A DNA stretch of 64,000 nucleotides from Apostichopus japonicus (taxonomy: Eukaryota > Echinodermata > Holothuroidea > Aspidochirotida > Stichopodidae), in contig NC_092577.1 in NCBI RefSeq assembly GCF_037975245.1, positions 32,924,898 through 32,988,897 on the forward strand, written 5' to 3'. The position numbers were made by a program, and so were the translations under genes. Below the pieces are notes generated by a model. It was given only the letters and a program-made list of their open reading frames with translations. It did no database searches and was not told where the DNA came from. Below are positions 55,301 through 63,880 of the stretch, piece by piece (the first letter of the stretch is position 1; each line of letters starts with the position of its first letter).

Positions 55301-58300
55301 CCCTCTAGAAGTATATATGGTTGTGCCCCTGCTGCATACTTCACCATATTTTGAAACATTCAAAACCAAATCCAGCTTTATGTATAAGCTAAGTATATGT
55401 AATATTCTATTATGCTATTAGCTACTGTATAACAACTAGCCTGTACTGTATCTTACAGTATGCTCAAACTGTGCCTATTCCAATATAACTTCTTGAACCA
55501 GCCTTTGACTATTTCACCAAGGTGTATGTCTGTCACATGCTAGTTCTATATTTAACCCCACCCCACCCCCCTCTCCCTCCACTTTATATCAGACTTTAAA
55601 GGATTACTACCAAAGACGAATTTGAGTAGAATATAGTCGATCGGACCTACTGCGTTGAAGGTAATTTGTTTTTAAGATGTTCAGTATTTATAAATATACT
55701 GCGGTTTTCAACTACTGTACCACTCATTTGTGCAAACGTTTCTCTATAGATATAACAATGTGGTTAGAAAGTATCACTTGGATCTATGAGAGATCAACTT
55801 CTGTGTCTATAGTTGCTATTCAAAATATGCTAATAATAATAATAATGATAATATTAGTAATTAAGAATGCTCTCATATATCCATCCGAGAGGCTGCTCGA
55901 GGCACGGGAGAGAAAATGAGAAGAAGAAAGCAAAACAAATGAACAAAATAATTATTGGTTAAACATTGATGAATGCTTGATGCATGAGATGAGTTTCTGG
56001 AAGTTTTTTGAAAAAAGGTAAGCACAACATCTGAGTTCTAGTGGTAATGTCTGAACATTTTAGTTAATTTCAGATAGTGTGGGAGATGAATGTGTGGAGA
56101 ATAGGCGCAGGATGGGTGGGCAGGGGGTTAAAAACAGCAACCCGCTTCCATTTCAATCGTATAGACCATTAAGGCTTGTCCATAATTATTAAGGAGGATA
56201 ACTGATTCTTTGCTTGTCAAAGAACTTTATTGAGGCTAAAATTACCCCACTATACCTAAACCATACATGGTAATGTACTGTACCATAACTTTTTAAAGGG
56301 AAACACTTTATTGTTGCAAACCCTGATATAACTAGCAGATCTATCAAGTTGTCCAAGGGATCAAGTCAATGCTCTAAAGTGCAGGTATCAACAAAAAGGC
56401 CACACATGGGCAAGGACTTTGTCCTTTGACGACCCAGTAACCTCCCACGGTACACTGACCAAGTCGAGCGGTCAATTTTTACTCAGGCTTGAAAATTTTG
56501 ATAAATTGCCGGTTGTTCCAGGGACCAACAATCATAAAAATCAGAGAGCTCAAGAAAACTGCATCAAAGGGCAATAATTAAATTCAAATGTTTTTTTTTT
56601 CATATGCTTTACAGGTGTACAGTAATACGTGACAAAAATGATAAGAAACTGGTATAGTTACAGATATGTAGGGGCACTAGATAAAACAATGTCAGGTCAA
56701 AGCAGAAAGTTAAAGATGCGGTTATTTCTCTTACGGCACCACAAGCAGATAATATAGTTACTGATTGTCAGGATCTTGCAGATCTTTTGAACAACTATTT
56801 TGTGTGGGTTTTTACAAGAGAAGATATGAGTAGTATTCCAGATTTTCAAGCCCGGGGAAGTGATGGTCCTAAACTGTATACGGTCTTATTTTCGGAGGTT
56901 GTCTTAAAGGAGCTGCTTTGTCTTAATTCTTCTATAGCTCCTGGACCTGATGCCATCTATCCGTTTTTGTTGAAGACTTTTGCACACCATTTGTTCCACT
57001 CTCATTGGTTTTTAGTAAATTTATTAGTGAAGGTTATGTTCCTCAGGACTGGAGATATTTGCACCCAATTTTCATATTTAACAAAAGTAGTTATGTAATC
57101 GTAATTTTGCCGAGTTGGGTGTTATGTCAGGTCAACGAAAACAATTTTAAACTTAAAGTATCATAATTGCTATTGGTACACACTTTAATACAACTGGATA
57201 AAGCAGTCAGGAGCATACCATTACAATACTTGTAAATTATGTTACAAACATAGTACCTACAAATATGACTGGCTTTTAACAACTTGTATTTCCTGTTTAA
57301 AGACCTGTACATTTCTGGGACAGCGCCTGTGATTGCCAGTAAGCAGCAATCGGTGCCCTTCATTGTGTTGGCAAGGTGCCACTATGCCCGTCCAAAAGAC
57401 AACGAGTAACTTTGCTAAAAATAATCAGTCATATGATATAGCATAGCCTTCCATGATACATTGATTTGGTATGCCAGCAAATTCTACTCAGCCTTCTTTG
57501 GTAACTTTCCTCAACACCACAATTGTAAAAATCAGAATATTTAAACAAAAAGAAAACAAAAACACAAGGCAGTAGCCATCATTGATTGTCAGCAAACTAT
57601 CACAGTGCCCTGCCAAAACATAGCAACTCTAACTTGCAAAAGTACTGATTGTACTATAGATTAATCTTCCATGGTACTGTATATTAACCTTGATAGGGAG
57701 CGAATTTTACTGAACATGGATATAAACTGCAATTTGTCCCCTGGACAACAAGCAAAATGATATCAAACCCTCTTCAAACTCATGTCAAGCTCTAAATCAA
57801 CAACCTCAAAAGGAGTACTGTAGGTTTTGGTCACTAAAAGCCAGCTTAACCAGGTCTAATTAAACTATTTTCCAAGTTTTTAAAGATAGGCCTACTCATG
57901 TTGTAAACCATAAAGTATATAAGCATTCTATTACTGTAGCAGCCACAGGCAGCTATACAGCTTATGTCAACTAGGAGATATGGAAAAAAAAAAAACATGC
58001 TCCAAACTTTGAGGGTCATGTGGCATTCTCTGCGGGAGCAATTTACGGGACAAACTAAAACGAATGACAGCGAATGACCGAATGACAATTGAATTTGTAC
58101 AGGGTTAATTATCATTTGCGAATGACAGCGAATGACAGCGAATGACAACGAAGGACAGTGTTGAGAAGAGATAGAATGATTAACGGAGTGGAGTAAATGC
58201 GGTTAATGGTTTTCTGCGCAAAAATGATTTGAGGAAAATCGCATGTTACGTGGTTGCAGGGTTTTGGTGTAAGAAAGTTTTTGTGTGAGAATGCGCTTGA

Positions 58301-59518
58301 GTGCTGTGCTTTTTACCTCTGTAAAGATAACTGAAGCCGTTTCAAGATTATAGTATTGTTAGTTTCTAACAATTAATATCGGAAAAATGATGTTAAATTT
58401 ACTTTTTAAAATCAGACTTACAATTTCGTTTACTATAAGGTGCGTTTTTATCTTGTCCGTACTTTACTAGATCTAGATACCCACGAAGTCTGAACTGTGA
58501 TATCCGGTTGAAGCAAATGTCTGTGCTGTCATTACTGTCATTCGTTTTAGTCAACGCAATTTTTTAGTGTGTACAACATATTGTCATTCCTTATGTGTAA
58601 CGCAACTGTCATTCGTTTTAGTAACACCCCAATTTACTATTACCTTACCCGTTGTGGGTGAATGCCCTTTCAGATGTATTAATGCAACGATGATATAGCT
58701 GCCAAAGTCCTGCAAGTGGAACTACGTGTAAATGAATGCAGGAGGATTGCTTATTAGTACATATACATAACTTCAATTCTTATTTGTTTCTGTTTTCGTT
58801 CAAGCAATTAGATAGCAGATGAAATGCATGTAGCACATCAACAACACAATTTGGAGTTCCTAAGCAACACAAGTCTCCTAAGCATGCAAAACATATGCAC
58901 TTGCAAACATAAAGGCTTATTATAACATGACATAAGTGACTGTCGTAGTCACTCTACCACTATCAGGCTGTGAGGCACTGAGTGAGAATGTTCAAATAGT
59001 AAATTATATCTCAATCACTGTTGTTATCCAAACTTAAACATTCAATCTTCAAGTTACCGTTAGGGCCTCCATGGCCCTTGATGGATGGTTTTATTTCTAT
59101 GTAGTGCCATTACTGCAGTTATACTGTAGTTATACAGATCATGTAATCATGTCAATGTATGTTGCTATTACTATAGGCCTAGTTGCAGTCGCACACAATT
59201 CAAATACAATTTTGTCCTCTGCCATTCTCGGTAGGGATCAAACCATGCCTTCCAAGTGTGTAATTCTTCCAAAAGTCCCCTAGGCTTATGCCAACCTTCT
59301 TACTAACTTTAGGCCTAAACTTCCAGTAGTTTGGGTTCGCCTAGGCCGGCAGGAAGTCTAACGTTAAACCAGCTAGTAGGACTAGGCTATAGGCTAGTCC
59401 TAGGCTATAGGTCTGGGTCTAAGTTGCGATTGGTCTAACGAGCAACGTTAAACCGATTTACTGTTGGGACAGAATTATTGCTTTATTCAAACCTTGATGT
59501 TACTATTGCTTTGGACAT
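37344..59518 (-). CDS. HS1BP3: HS1BP3-like PX-domain protein (multi-exon gene, 3' end unresolved)
   Basis: Five minus-strand exons join with consistent phase: 59518-59493, 52447-52279, 47434-47224, 41195-41102 and 37545-37367. Intron phases are 2, 0, 1 and 2, and the last exon ends in phase 1. The product starts MSKAIVTSR, as expected for HS1BP3, followed by LLKNEETGIDITVP, the family's 'TG-D-TVP' opening. The PX domain (about residues 10-135) contains VISRLAYFK, DVVQFM, RRYSEF, the proline-containing loop FPELPKRSL and the terminal helix ending LEFLG. A lysine-rich linker and an acidic tail with DLFG, DLFG and DLFK follow. PX domains bind phosphoinositides at endosomal membranes; HS1BP3 is linked in vertebrates to HS1/cortactin binding, phosphatidic acid and autophagy. 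If translation reads through the GTAGGA donor it stops at 37344, giving about 233 residues, shorter than the roughly 390 of the human protein, so more 3' exons below 37.3 kb are likely but were not found. The homology call is strong; the 3' end is open. Confidence 0.88.
37367..37545 (-). CDS. HS1BP3: HS1BP3 exon 5 (acidic DLF-repeat tail)
   Basis: The exon is 179 nt: one completing base, 59 codons and one trailing base. The acceptor is TTTCTAG and the donor is CCCTCAG|GTAGGA. It encodes an acidic, disordered-looking tail with SSDLFGEGEEDSDEDLFG and later DSEDLFKGGD, three DLF motifs separated by Glu/Asp runs, then a polar end NLTDVGMHPS. If the donor is not used, the frame continues GRKFPFI and stops at 37346-37344. 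An AATAAA lies about 115 bp beyond that stop, so a short isoform is possible. Confidence 0.85.
37879..38171. mobile_element. TIR element with tRNA-like core, 5-bp duplication
   Basis: The left end CCAGGGAGTTGTTATG is the exact reverse complement of the right end CATAACAACTCCCTGG. TATAA directly flanks both ends (37874-37878, 38172-38176). The core contains a minus-strand tRNA-like sequence (see next entry). It lies about 330 bp upstream of exon 5, in intron 4. Confidence 0.8.
37974..38047 (-). pseudogene. tRNA-like sequence inside the TIR element
   Basis: Minus strand: a 7-bp acceptor stem GCTTCCA / TGGAGGC with one wobble, A box TAGCCTAGTGGTTAGG, anticodon arm CCGC-TTATAAA-GCGG, and a perfect B box GGTTCGAATCC. 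The anticodon would read AUA, which is not a standard animal tRNA, and the T stem is poorly paired, so I read it as a tRNA-derived pseudogene and possible pol III promoter. Confidence 0.6.
38908..39622 (-). repeat. Minisatellite, 120-bp unit, about six copies
   Basis: The block GAGATGGATTATGGCATAG recurs at steps of 121, 120, 117, 120 and 120 bp (the fourth copy altered). Units differ at roughly one base in ten. Because 120 and 117 are multiples of three, the minus strand stays open for 206 codons (39621-39001), encoding a 40-residue repeat with KIFLCHNPSQSG and VCRVIPNYQEKLFK. It lies in intron 4 of HS1BP3. Confidence 0.9.
40255..40279. repeat. (GCATGAAT)n, three copies
   Basis: Short 8-bp tandem run in intron 4. 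Confidence 0.85.
41102..41195 (-). CDS. HS1BP3: HS1BP3 exon 4 (lysine-rich linker)
   Basis: The exon is 94 nt, starting with two bases that complete the Gly of exon 3 and ending with two bases of a Lys codon. The acceptor is TTTACCAG and the donor is AAGAA|GTGAGA. It encodes VKVWKIKDVKEKKKVPEE followed by ISAPEKGTITFK, a charged linker between the PX domain and the acidic tail. The human protein has a similar basic linker before its acidic LFG region. This is too short for homology alone; phase and splice sites at both ends support it. Confidence 0.82.
41274..42140 (-). mobile_element. LINE fragment, 5'-truncated, with A-tail
   Basis: Read on the minus strand, frameshifted frames spell reverse-transcriptase landmarks in order: LIDKNKFLGKLYR (about 41980), SYCNIISG (about 41840), and SKKKAIRLITNSNYRAHS (about 41770-41720), typical of the end of CR1/RTE/Jockey ORF2. 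The 3' end is a 14-base A-tail (T run at 41274-41287 on plus), 79 bp upstream of HS1BP3 exon 4. Several stops and frameshifts show it is dead. Confidence 0.78.
42417..42604. repeat. Local duplication, about 120-bp period
   Basis: The block from CAATATTATTTGTTCCATG to AACTGCATGC is repeated as CAACATTATTTGTTCCATGG to AATTGCATGC. A related block (ACCAAAAATGAGAAATCAG) reappears near 43017 as ACCAGAAATGAGACAACAG. Confidence 0.7.
43354..43392. repeat. 13-bp tandem repeat, three copies
   Basis: TTCAAAGTGCAAC three times without a mismatch. Confidence 0.95.
43767..43913. repeat. 76-bp tandem duplication
   Basis: GTGATTCTGTGATTATTAAC through ACCGATAGAAGAGTGTA is repeated directly; the second copy lacks five bases and has a few substitutions. 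Confidence 0.9.
44003..44375. mobile_element. hAT-type MITE with 8-bp target duplication
   Basis: Ends CTGGGGTGGGCAACC and GGTTGCCCATCCTTG are inverted repeats of the widespread hAT terminus (CAGGGGTGGGCAAC), followed by ACGGCCTGCGGGCCACATGC. Flanks ATCTACAC (43995-44002) and CTCTACAC (44376-44383) match at 7 of 8. No transposase. In intron 3. Confidence 0.87.
44522..46261. mobile_element. hAT-type non-autonomous element, 1.74 kb, host of a nested element
   Basis: Left end CAGGGCCGGATTTAGACATG and right end TTGGTAAATCCGGCCCTG are inverted repeats; subterminal GGAGGCCCGTGGGCA is also inverted at the right. Flanks AGGCAATA (44514-44521) and GGGCAATA (46262-46269) agree at 7 of 8. About 1.1 kb of it is its own sequence; the rest is the element at 45270-45924. 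No recognisable transposase frame. Confidence 0.9.
45270..45924. mobile_element. Nested hAT-type element with perfect 8-bp duplication
   Basis: Ends CAAGGGCGGCGGAAGC and GTTCCACCGCCCTTG are inverted repeats, with poly-G/poly-C subterminal tracts and GGCACGTGCCCCC near the right end. AACCTAGT flanks it exactly on both sides (45262-45269, 45925-45932). It lies wholly inside 44522-46261 and so is the younger insertion. At 45650 it carries another hAT-like end, CAGGGGCGTAGCCAGGAATT, without a visible partner. Confidence 0.9.
46400..47200. other. Intron 3 remainder, nothing recognised
   Basis: A 79-codon plus-strand frame at 46377-46616 and a 92-codon minus-strand frame at 46538-46816 overlap antisense. 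Neither resembles a known protein nor has splice support. Confidence 0.4.
47224..47434 (-). CDS. HS1BP3: HS1BP3 exon 3 (second half of PX domain)
   Basis: The exon is 211 nt: 70 codons plus one base. The acceptor is CCAAAACAG and the donor is TTTTTAG|GTGAGT. It encodes VTRRYSEFENLRKAM, the canonical PX phosphoinositide signature R-R-Y-S-E-F; then FPELPKRSL, the proline-containing membrane loop; then basic SKRRVACEDLLQFIAGL; and ends LFLEFLG, the last PX helix. Phase joins exactly to exons 2 and 4. Confidence 0.93.
47540..47840. repeat. Dispersed repeat, copy B
   Basis: Second copy of the repeat at 2995-3300, carrying AAATGACTGGACTAC, CAGTTCCTCAGATGCAAC and CTGAGGAACCGACACCATCG. It sits just upstream (in gene direction) of HS1BP3 exon 3. 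No terminal duplication was recognised. Confidence 0.6.
48618..48836. mobile_element. 215-bp palindrome of a Penelope-like terminal motif
   Basis: The arm from GTAAGAGGGC (48621) is the inverse of the arm ending GCCCTCTTAC (48830); the centre is a hairpin AGAATACAGACAG / CTGTCTGTATTCT. The right arm holds CTGAAGAAGATCC, TGCTA, GGATCGAAACGTC (48788-48818), a motif widespread in aquatic animal genomes and resembling the CTGANGA...GAAA core of hammerhead ribozymes found in Penelope-like elements. The left arm holds a decayed version. Confidence 0.65.
49000..50858. other. Intron 2 remainder, nothing recognised
   Basis: AT-rich with T runs; only short frames. Confidence 0.45.
50859..51224. mobile_element. 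TTAA-flanked MITE (piggyBac/Kolobok type)
   Basis: Inverted ends AGGCATTGAAGACTCGC (from 50863) and GCGAGTCTTCAATGCCT (to 51220) are exact complements, and TTAA flanks both (50859-50862, 51221-51224). TTAA duplication is the mark of piggyBac and Kolobok superfamilies. No transposase frame. Confidence 0.88.
51225..52278. other. Intron 2, 5' part, nothing recognised
   Basis: No repeats or exons recognised between the MITE and exon 2. Confidence 0.45.
52279..52447 (-). CDS. HS1BP3: HS1BP3 exon 2 (first half of PX domain)
   Basis: The exon is 169 nt: one completing base plus 56 codons, ending in phase 0. The acceptor is a pyrimidine tract ending CCTCAG and the donor is ATG|GTGAGT. It encodes the opening beta-strands of the PX domain, including TGIDITVPEFKEVSG, FNIIVISRLAYFK and PGDVVQFM. 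The spacing of these blocks is that of HS1BP3 rather than of the general sorting nexins. Confidence 0.92.
53040..53390. repeat. Decayed tandem array, unit about 50-60 bp
   Basis: Variants of CCTAACACATCCCACACTTT, often followed by ATGAATTRAAG and an AGTCC-like end, recur about six times with many substitutions and indels. In intron 1, close to exon 2. Confidence 0.7.
53587..53608. repeat. (CAA)n microsatellite
   Basis: Short interrupted CAA/CAATAA run in intron 1. Confidence 0.8.
53703..53845 (-). mobile_element. Same Penelope-like terminal motif, minus orientation
   Basis: Read on minus: TATGAAGAAAGATCC, TGCTA, GGATCGAAACGTCAGGC, then TTACTTTTACACAT and CAGTTTGCTAACAGTTTTA, colinear with 48785-48900. 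It lies in intron 1, about 1.3 kb upstream of exon 2. Confidence 0.65.
54787..55031 (-). mobile_element. tRNA-derived SINE with 7-bp duplication and (CATA)n tail
   Basis: On the minus strand it starts TGGAGTGTTAGCTCAGTGG (A box), continues TTAACACTGG and CAATCATAAGG, and has the B box GGTTCGAGTCA. The body ends in GCAGGAGGATC and a (CATA)n tail. CATTTTG flanks both sides (54780-54786, 55032-55038), fixing the ends. The family differs from the SINE at 34940-35240. Confidence 0.88.
55060..56680. other. Intron 1, nothing recognised
   Basis: G-rich and C-rich patches (about 55040-55075, 55290-55330, 55555-55580) resemble the interiors of hAT-type elements, but I found no matching ends. Confidence 0.4.
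56685..57110 (+). pseudogene. LINE reverse-transcriptase fragment (frameshifted)
   Basis: The frame starting at 56685 reads LADLLNNYFVWVFTRED, then SEVVLKELLCLNSS and APGPDAIYPFLLKTFA, the classic start of a CR1/Jockey-type LINE reverse transcriptase ('L..L....SPGPD.I.P..LK'). After about 57000 the homology moves to the next frame: PLSLVFSKFISEGYVPQDW, then HPIFIFNK. One frameshift and truncation at both ends show a dead copy. It lies in HS1BP3 intron 1, opposite to the gene. Confidence 0.85.
57120..58038. other. Intron 1, nothing recognised
   Basis: Only chance frames. Confidence 0.4.
58047..58629. mobile_element. MITE with CTAAAACGAATGACAG ends and perfect 8-bp duplication
   Basis: The left end GGGACAAACTAAAACGAATG and right end CATTCGTTTTAGTAACACCC are inverted repeats. 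GCGAATGACA-type subterminal repeats occur several times at the left (58061-58155) and inverted at the right (58525-58617). CAATTTAC flanks both sides exactly (58039-58046, 58630-58637). 583 bp, no transposase. Confidence 0.88.
59370..59420. repeat. Short CTAGGCTATAGG repeat
   Basis: CTAGGCTATAGG appears twice, separated by CTAGTC, close to exon 1. Confidence 0.8.
59493..59518 (-). CDS. HS1BP3: HS1BP3 exon 1 (coding part, start codon)
   Basis: The coding part is 26 nt, encoding MSKAIVTS plus two bases (AG) that make Arg with the first G of exon 2. The start ATG has A at -3 (AACATGT), a good metazoan context. The donor is AG|GTTTGA, weaker than the other donors of this gene. The call rests on the match of the encoded VTSR to the family N-terminus and on exact phase agreement with exon 2, 7,045 bp away. 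This exon is too short for ORF finding. Confidence 0.78.
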
Positions 59519-59850
59519 GTTTTCAGCCAATGTGGTACTTTCCAAACGCGGCTTGAGGCATTTAAGCTGCTTTCATAACCAGAGGCGGAGAGTTTTCGAT
59601 GCCTGATTTTGATGTGTAGTAGATCTGAAAGAACTAGAGAAAAAGTTGCGAAACTTTTTTTACTTTTCGCGGAACTACTAGATTGGGCCAGCCCACAGGA
59701 AAGGGTGCACACCCATTCTGTACTAAGGAAGCACTGTTATATCGAAAAAGTTCATACACCAATGACCTCACGAAAGTGAAGGTTCAACTCTGACTTACAG
59801 ACTTCCGTCTTTGAAACTGATTTCCTTTCTAATGTCGGATTCCGGCTACC
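59519..59850 (-). promoter_or_regulatory. Presumed 5' UTR and proximal promoter of HS1BP3
   Basis: This is the region immediately upstream of the start codon on the minus strand. Visible elements are a TATA-like ATATAAC at about 59736-59742, a CCAAT on the minus strand at 59682-59686, and an ETS-like ACGGAAGT at 59801-59808. None proves a start site, and a non-coding 5' exon further upstream cannot be excluded. Confidence 0.3.
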
Positions 59851-62060
59851 TGTATTTGGATCATTTATCTCTGAAAACATCAATCAGCCCAAGTTTCTTT
59901 ACGTTTTTGGCCTACTGAGTCCCTACAGTAGTAGACTTTTCTACCAAACTTTGACTTACATACATACATACTGATGCACATTCACAACCAGACACCAGCA
60001 GGTAATATCATTTGCTTTAGTACAATATAAAGATTGTGTGTAGTTTTACGTGCTTACATAACAATATAACTGTAGCATACTTTAGATAACAACAACACTA
60101 ACATTCTTACAGTACTTTTTCGTTGTACACACACAATGATGAAACAAAACTACAGTATAAAATGCACTCCCCCCCCCCCCCCCTGAAGTAATTAGGGCGG
60201 TATTGAAGAACTTAGTGTGTACCAGATTAATTCGCAAGGGACATTGCAAAGTCGTACCTGTAACGCTTAAGATTTTTCATAGGGATTCTACTCGTAATGG
60301 GTAAGGTTTGCGGTGATATATACAGTTGTAAGTAGTCAAATGATATGTATATAGATATGGATATATTTTCATTATTGGTTATATTTAAAGCCAACTTACA
60401 TCTCCCCTATCACCAATTTGGACTAACCTACACATTTTCTGGTACATGGACTATGTTAAAGGGGGTTAATAATTTATGTATCAAACACAACATATTTAAA
60501 CATTTAAAGACATGTTAACTATACAGCGTTTCTGTAAATTTGCCGTAATAGTAATAACCGACTTTGCGATCCGCGTTACAGTCATTGTCCGGCTTTGCAA
60601 TCCGCACCCCCCCCCCCCTTCACCCCCTCCCCCATCCACAACTTTGCAACGTCGGTTAGAGTGACTCCATATTTTCACTTTCGGGAAAACAAAAAGGGAA
60701 ACATATACACAGTATTTTCTAACTGCTTTTGGGCGTTCGGTTCGAACAATTCTTCCGTCGACAATAAATTGTTAGGGTTCAAGTGTTTGATCAGTTGAAT
60801 GTATTTCATTTTTTATAAATACTTTGATATGTTTTAAATTTAATTATCATCTAAGAACGTAGGACACGATTAGCTTGACTTAATTTGCTTTGTTTTATTT
60901 CAAGACGAAGGAGCTATTTAAATTAATTGGTCAAAAATAATCTAAGAGTTGAGTCAGTCTCATTTCGAGTAACACTTGGTAAAATTGTTTTGTTCAAAAA
61001 GAGCTGTTTTAATGTGTAATGTGCCGTACAGCAATTGCATATCTGTCCTTGAGACCGAAGGGTGGCGAGGGTGGGTTGGGATGAGTATGGGATGGGGGCC
61101 GATGTAATATATGATGTGGTTATCACAACCTTGTAAACAATACCTCTCGCCAACATATTACTCCTGGGTAAATCTCTATTAATATCAGTCATATATATAT
61201 ATTGTAGGCAACCTCTAATACGGCACTTTATGGAAATTATTGAACATATTCCAAAATATTAATAACTTTAAATTGTTTTGACCCAACCGAAGTCACAGTA
61301 CATGGTATTAGCGCATTTATAAACCGATATACCTACTCGAAATAAGACCACGATTGATCAAATGCAACAACATTTTTTTTTGACAGCACAGACATGTATG
61401 AATGTCATTTAATAGCGAACCAAATTAAAATAGAGGGCGGTATTATTGTTGGTTTTAGGCACGCAGTCAAAAGTAATAACGCTATATTCCAGGATGAAAT
61501 TACACTGTCCGATCAGTTCATGAATTGAAAATTCAGAAGAAAGTGTTATTCCAAAACGATCGCGATAAGTGACAATTTAACTAAGCCTAACGGAATTTAA
61601 AAACATACTAACACACGCACATACAAACACACATATTGAGGTGCTTTAGTAAACGTTTTCCCCTTTTTCTGCACCTACCACCTCAATTATCTAGATAGCC
61701 CATCTAAAAAGATATCATCTTAATAAGACAAATATTGCTTTGCGGTATTAGTGATTACAAACATAAAGCAGAAAATGGCACAAGTTTTGTCGGGCTCATT
61801 ATGATTGGTAAAAATGGTTTGCATGCATTGATACGATCACGAGGCAGCTAAAACACAGCGCTCATGAAATCTAAATGTTTAAATATATATTATTTTCAAG
61901 ACATTCTCCTGTTTTTGGCATTTAATTGAATTAAAAGCTGTGAGTGAAGAAATTGAAAGGAAAGAAAAGGACATACCCATAGCACACTACCTGGTTTGAA
62001 CCGGTATATACAAATTTCTGGGAAAATGATGTAAGAATCATAAGCCTATATAGGTCAACT
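59851..62060. other. Upstream of HS1BP3, no gene recognised
   Basis: Contains poly-C runs (about 60169-60183, 60606-60620), a 17-bp direct repeat (60558-60574 / 60589-60605) and a G-rich patch at 61059-61099. No coding exon recognised on either strand. Confidence 0.4.
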
Positions 62061-62065
62061 GTTAA

Positions 62066-62098
62066 AATATATATATAAAATATATATATAAATATATT
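62066..62098. repeat. AT-rich microsatellite
   Basis: AAAATATATATATA-type unit repeated. Confidence 0.85.
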
Positions 62099-62099
62099 T

Positions 62100-62840
62100 G
62101 AACCTTTCAAGGGATATTTCCAATGGCTGAAATTGATTGCTTAATAAACAAATAAATCGCAGGTAATATCATTTCTATAAATCTGCATCTTTAGGTCATA
62201 TCACTTTGTATAGCGATGACGTCACTTTTTTGTTTTTGGTTAATTTGTGATATTTATTAATGAATCTGGCAACAGCAAAGTGAATGATGGATTTCATTAC
62301 GACAATTCTCCTCCAATTTTTTTTTATTTGTACTTTTTTTTTTTTTTTTATGATATCAAAACTCGGGAAAATAATATTTCTACAAGAAAGATGCAATATG
62401 ATGAAGTTCTTAATACAGAGAACCTTGTACAGCCAAGCAAACATTCCAAATTTATCAGGTTTCAAGGATACAACGAGAAGATGTTAATAGAACGCTAAAC
62501 CATTTGAAGGATGCTTTGCTCTGTTTGACATCACAGACAATCTACTGTGATCCAATCTGGGGAAGAATCGTGCAGGTTAAGCCAGGACATTCCATCAACA
62601 TTATCATGCATTAGGGACGAGACGTTGAGATGGGAATTTCAACTAAACAGCATGGAATCTTTTTCTTTTTCTATATACGTGTCACGTTTTTCGCCACCGG
62701 AATACCCCTTTAATATATTTGTTTTTGAATTGTCCGGTCACCCGTGTTCTCCTCTGAAGATGTAAGACTAATCATTCTGATGATGAGAATTATCACGGTG
62801 ACACCAAAGATGAGGTACTTTATAGAGAGTAACATACGAC
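62100..62840. other. Nothing recognised
   Basis: Includes a poly-T run at 62334-62349; short frames only. Confidence 0.4.
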
Positions 62841-62841
62841 C

Positions 62842-63302
62842 CAGCGGCGTAGATATTAACTTGGGGTCCAGTGGGACCAGGACTTGATGCATGGCCCCCT
62901 AAAGCGCGCGAAGCGAGTAATAATTATTGCGAGCGGAGCGACCAACCATTCGTTGGGGCCAGGTTTTTATCTGTTGGTGGGCTGGCTTTGAGTGAAGATT
63001 GTTTCATCTGGGAGTTAGCCAATCGTTGACCTCTTCAACAAATTAACAAACAAAAGTAATACGAGAAGTCCGTCGATACCATTAGAAAAAAAAATGGCCG
63101 AAAAAGTGGGGAAAGATCGAGGTGTTATCATCTTAATGGATACATTACATTTAGTTTTCCTAACGTAACCACACTATCAGAATGAGATTCGGGCAAAAAA
63201 CCAATTTGCTGTGTGAACCATTTTGCTTTTGCTCCTCTGGGCCCCTAACGCTCCATTTGACGCGGGTTCGCACCCTCTCAACACCCTAGCGTTATGCTTC
63301 TG
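62842..63302. mobile_element. Possible decayed hAT-like element
   Basis: The left end CAGCGGCGTAGATATT resembles the CAGNGGCGTAG-type hAT terminus and is followed by AAGCGCGCGAAGCGAG and GCGAGCGGAGCGACC, as near 45.7 kb. The right end is uncertain: TTATGCTTCTG at 63292-63302 is a weak inverse, and ATACGAC / ATATGAC could be a decayed duplication. Confidence 0.35.
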
Positions 63303-63809
63303 TATATGACATATGGAGTTTTAGCGTTTGAGAAGGGGGGGGGGTATGCATTGTTTGTCATGTAAACTACCCCTTGTCATGTAATGCTCACACCCCCTCC
63401 CTTCCCACCTATATGAAGGCCTTCTCCACATATTCTACATTATTTCTCTTTTCAATGAAAATCGCGCGTTATTTTGAAAAGCGTACAACACATAACTGAC
63501 GTAGTACAATACATACGTACAGATATCGGGATAATGAAATGAAGCACCGCTGGAATGAAACAAAACAATTTGCACTTGCCACTTCCAAAATAAAATATTC
63601 TAGAAAAATTGGCAACTTTTAATACACAGACTCCTTAGTTGTATAGCGTCCTCTAACTTCCGTTTTGCCACAGCTTCGTGTAGTGAAATTTGAAACGGAA
63701 TTCGTGAACACTTGGAAATTGCAAAATTGGATAAAGCGTAAGCAATTGAGTTTACGACACCTTTACAAAAGAGACTACCAGATCCGTAGCCAGTCTTTCT
63801 GGGTTGGTT

Positions 63810-63880
63810 TGAGGGAGGGGAGGGAGAGGGAGGGGAGGGAATGGGAGGGGATGGGATGGGAGGGGGAGGGGAAGGGGAAG
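63810..63880. repeat. GGGA-rich simple repeat
   Basis: Runs of GGGA / GGGGA over about 70 bp on the plus strand, with strong quadruplex potential. Confidence 0.9.

Noticed and set aside
59040-59090. ATGGAGGCCCTAACG with good Kozak context on minus as HS1BP3 exon 1
   Set aside because: It would end in phase 0, but exon 2 needs two preceding bases; the 59493-59518 exon fits phase and family N-terminus.
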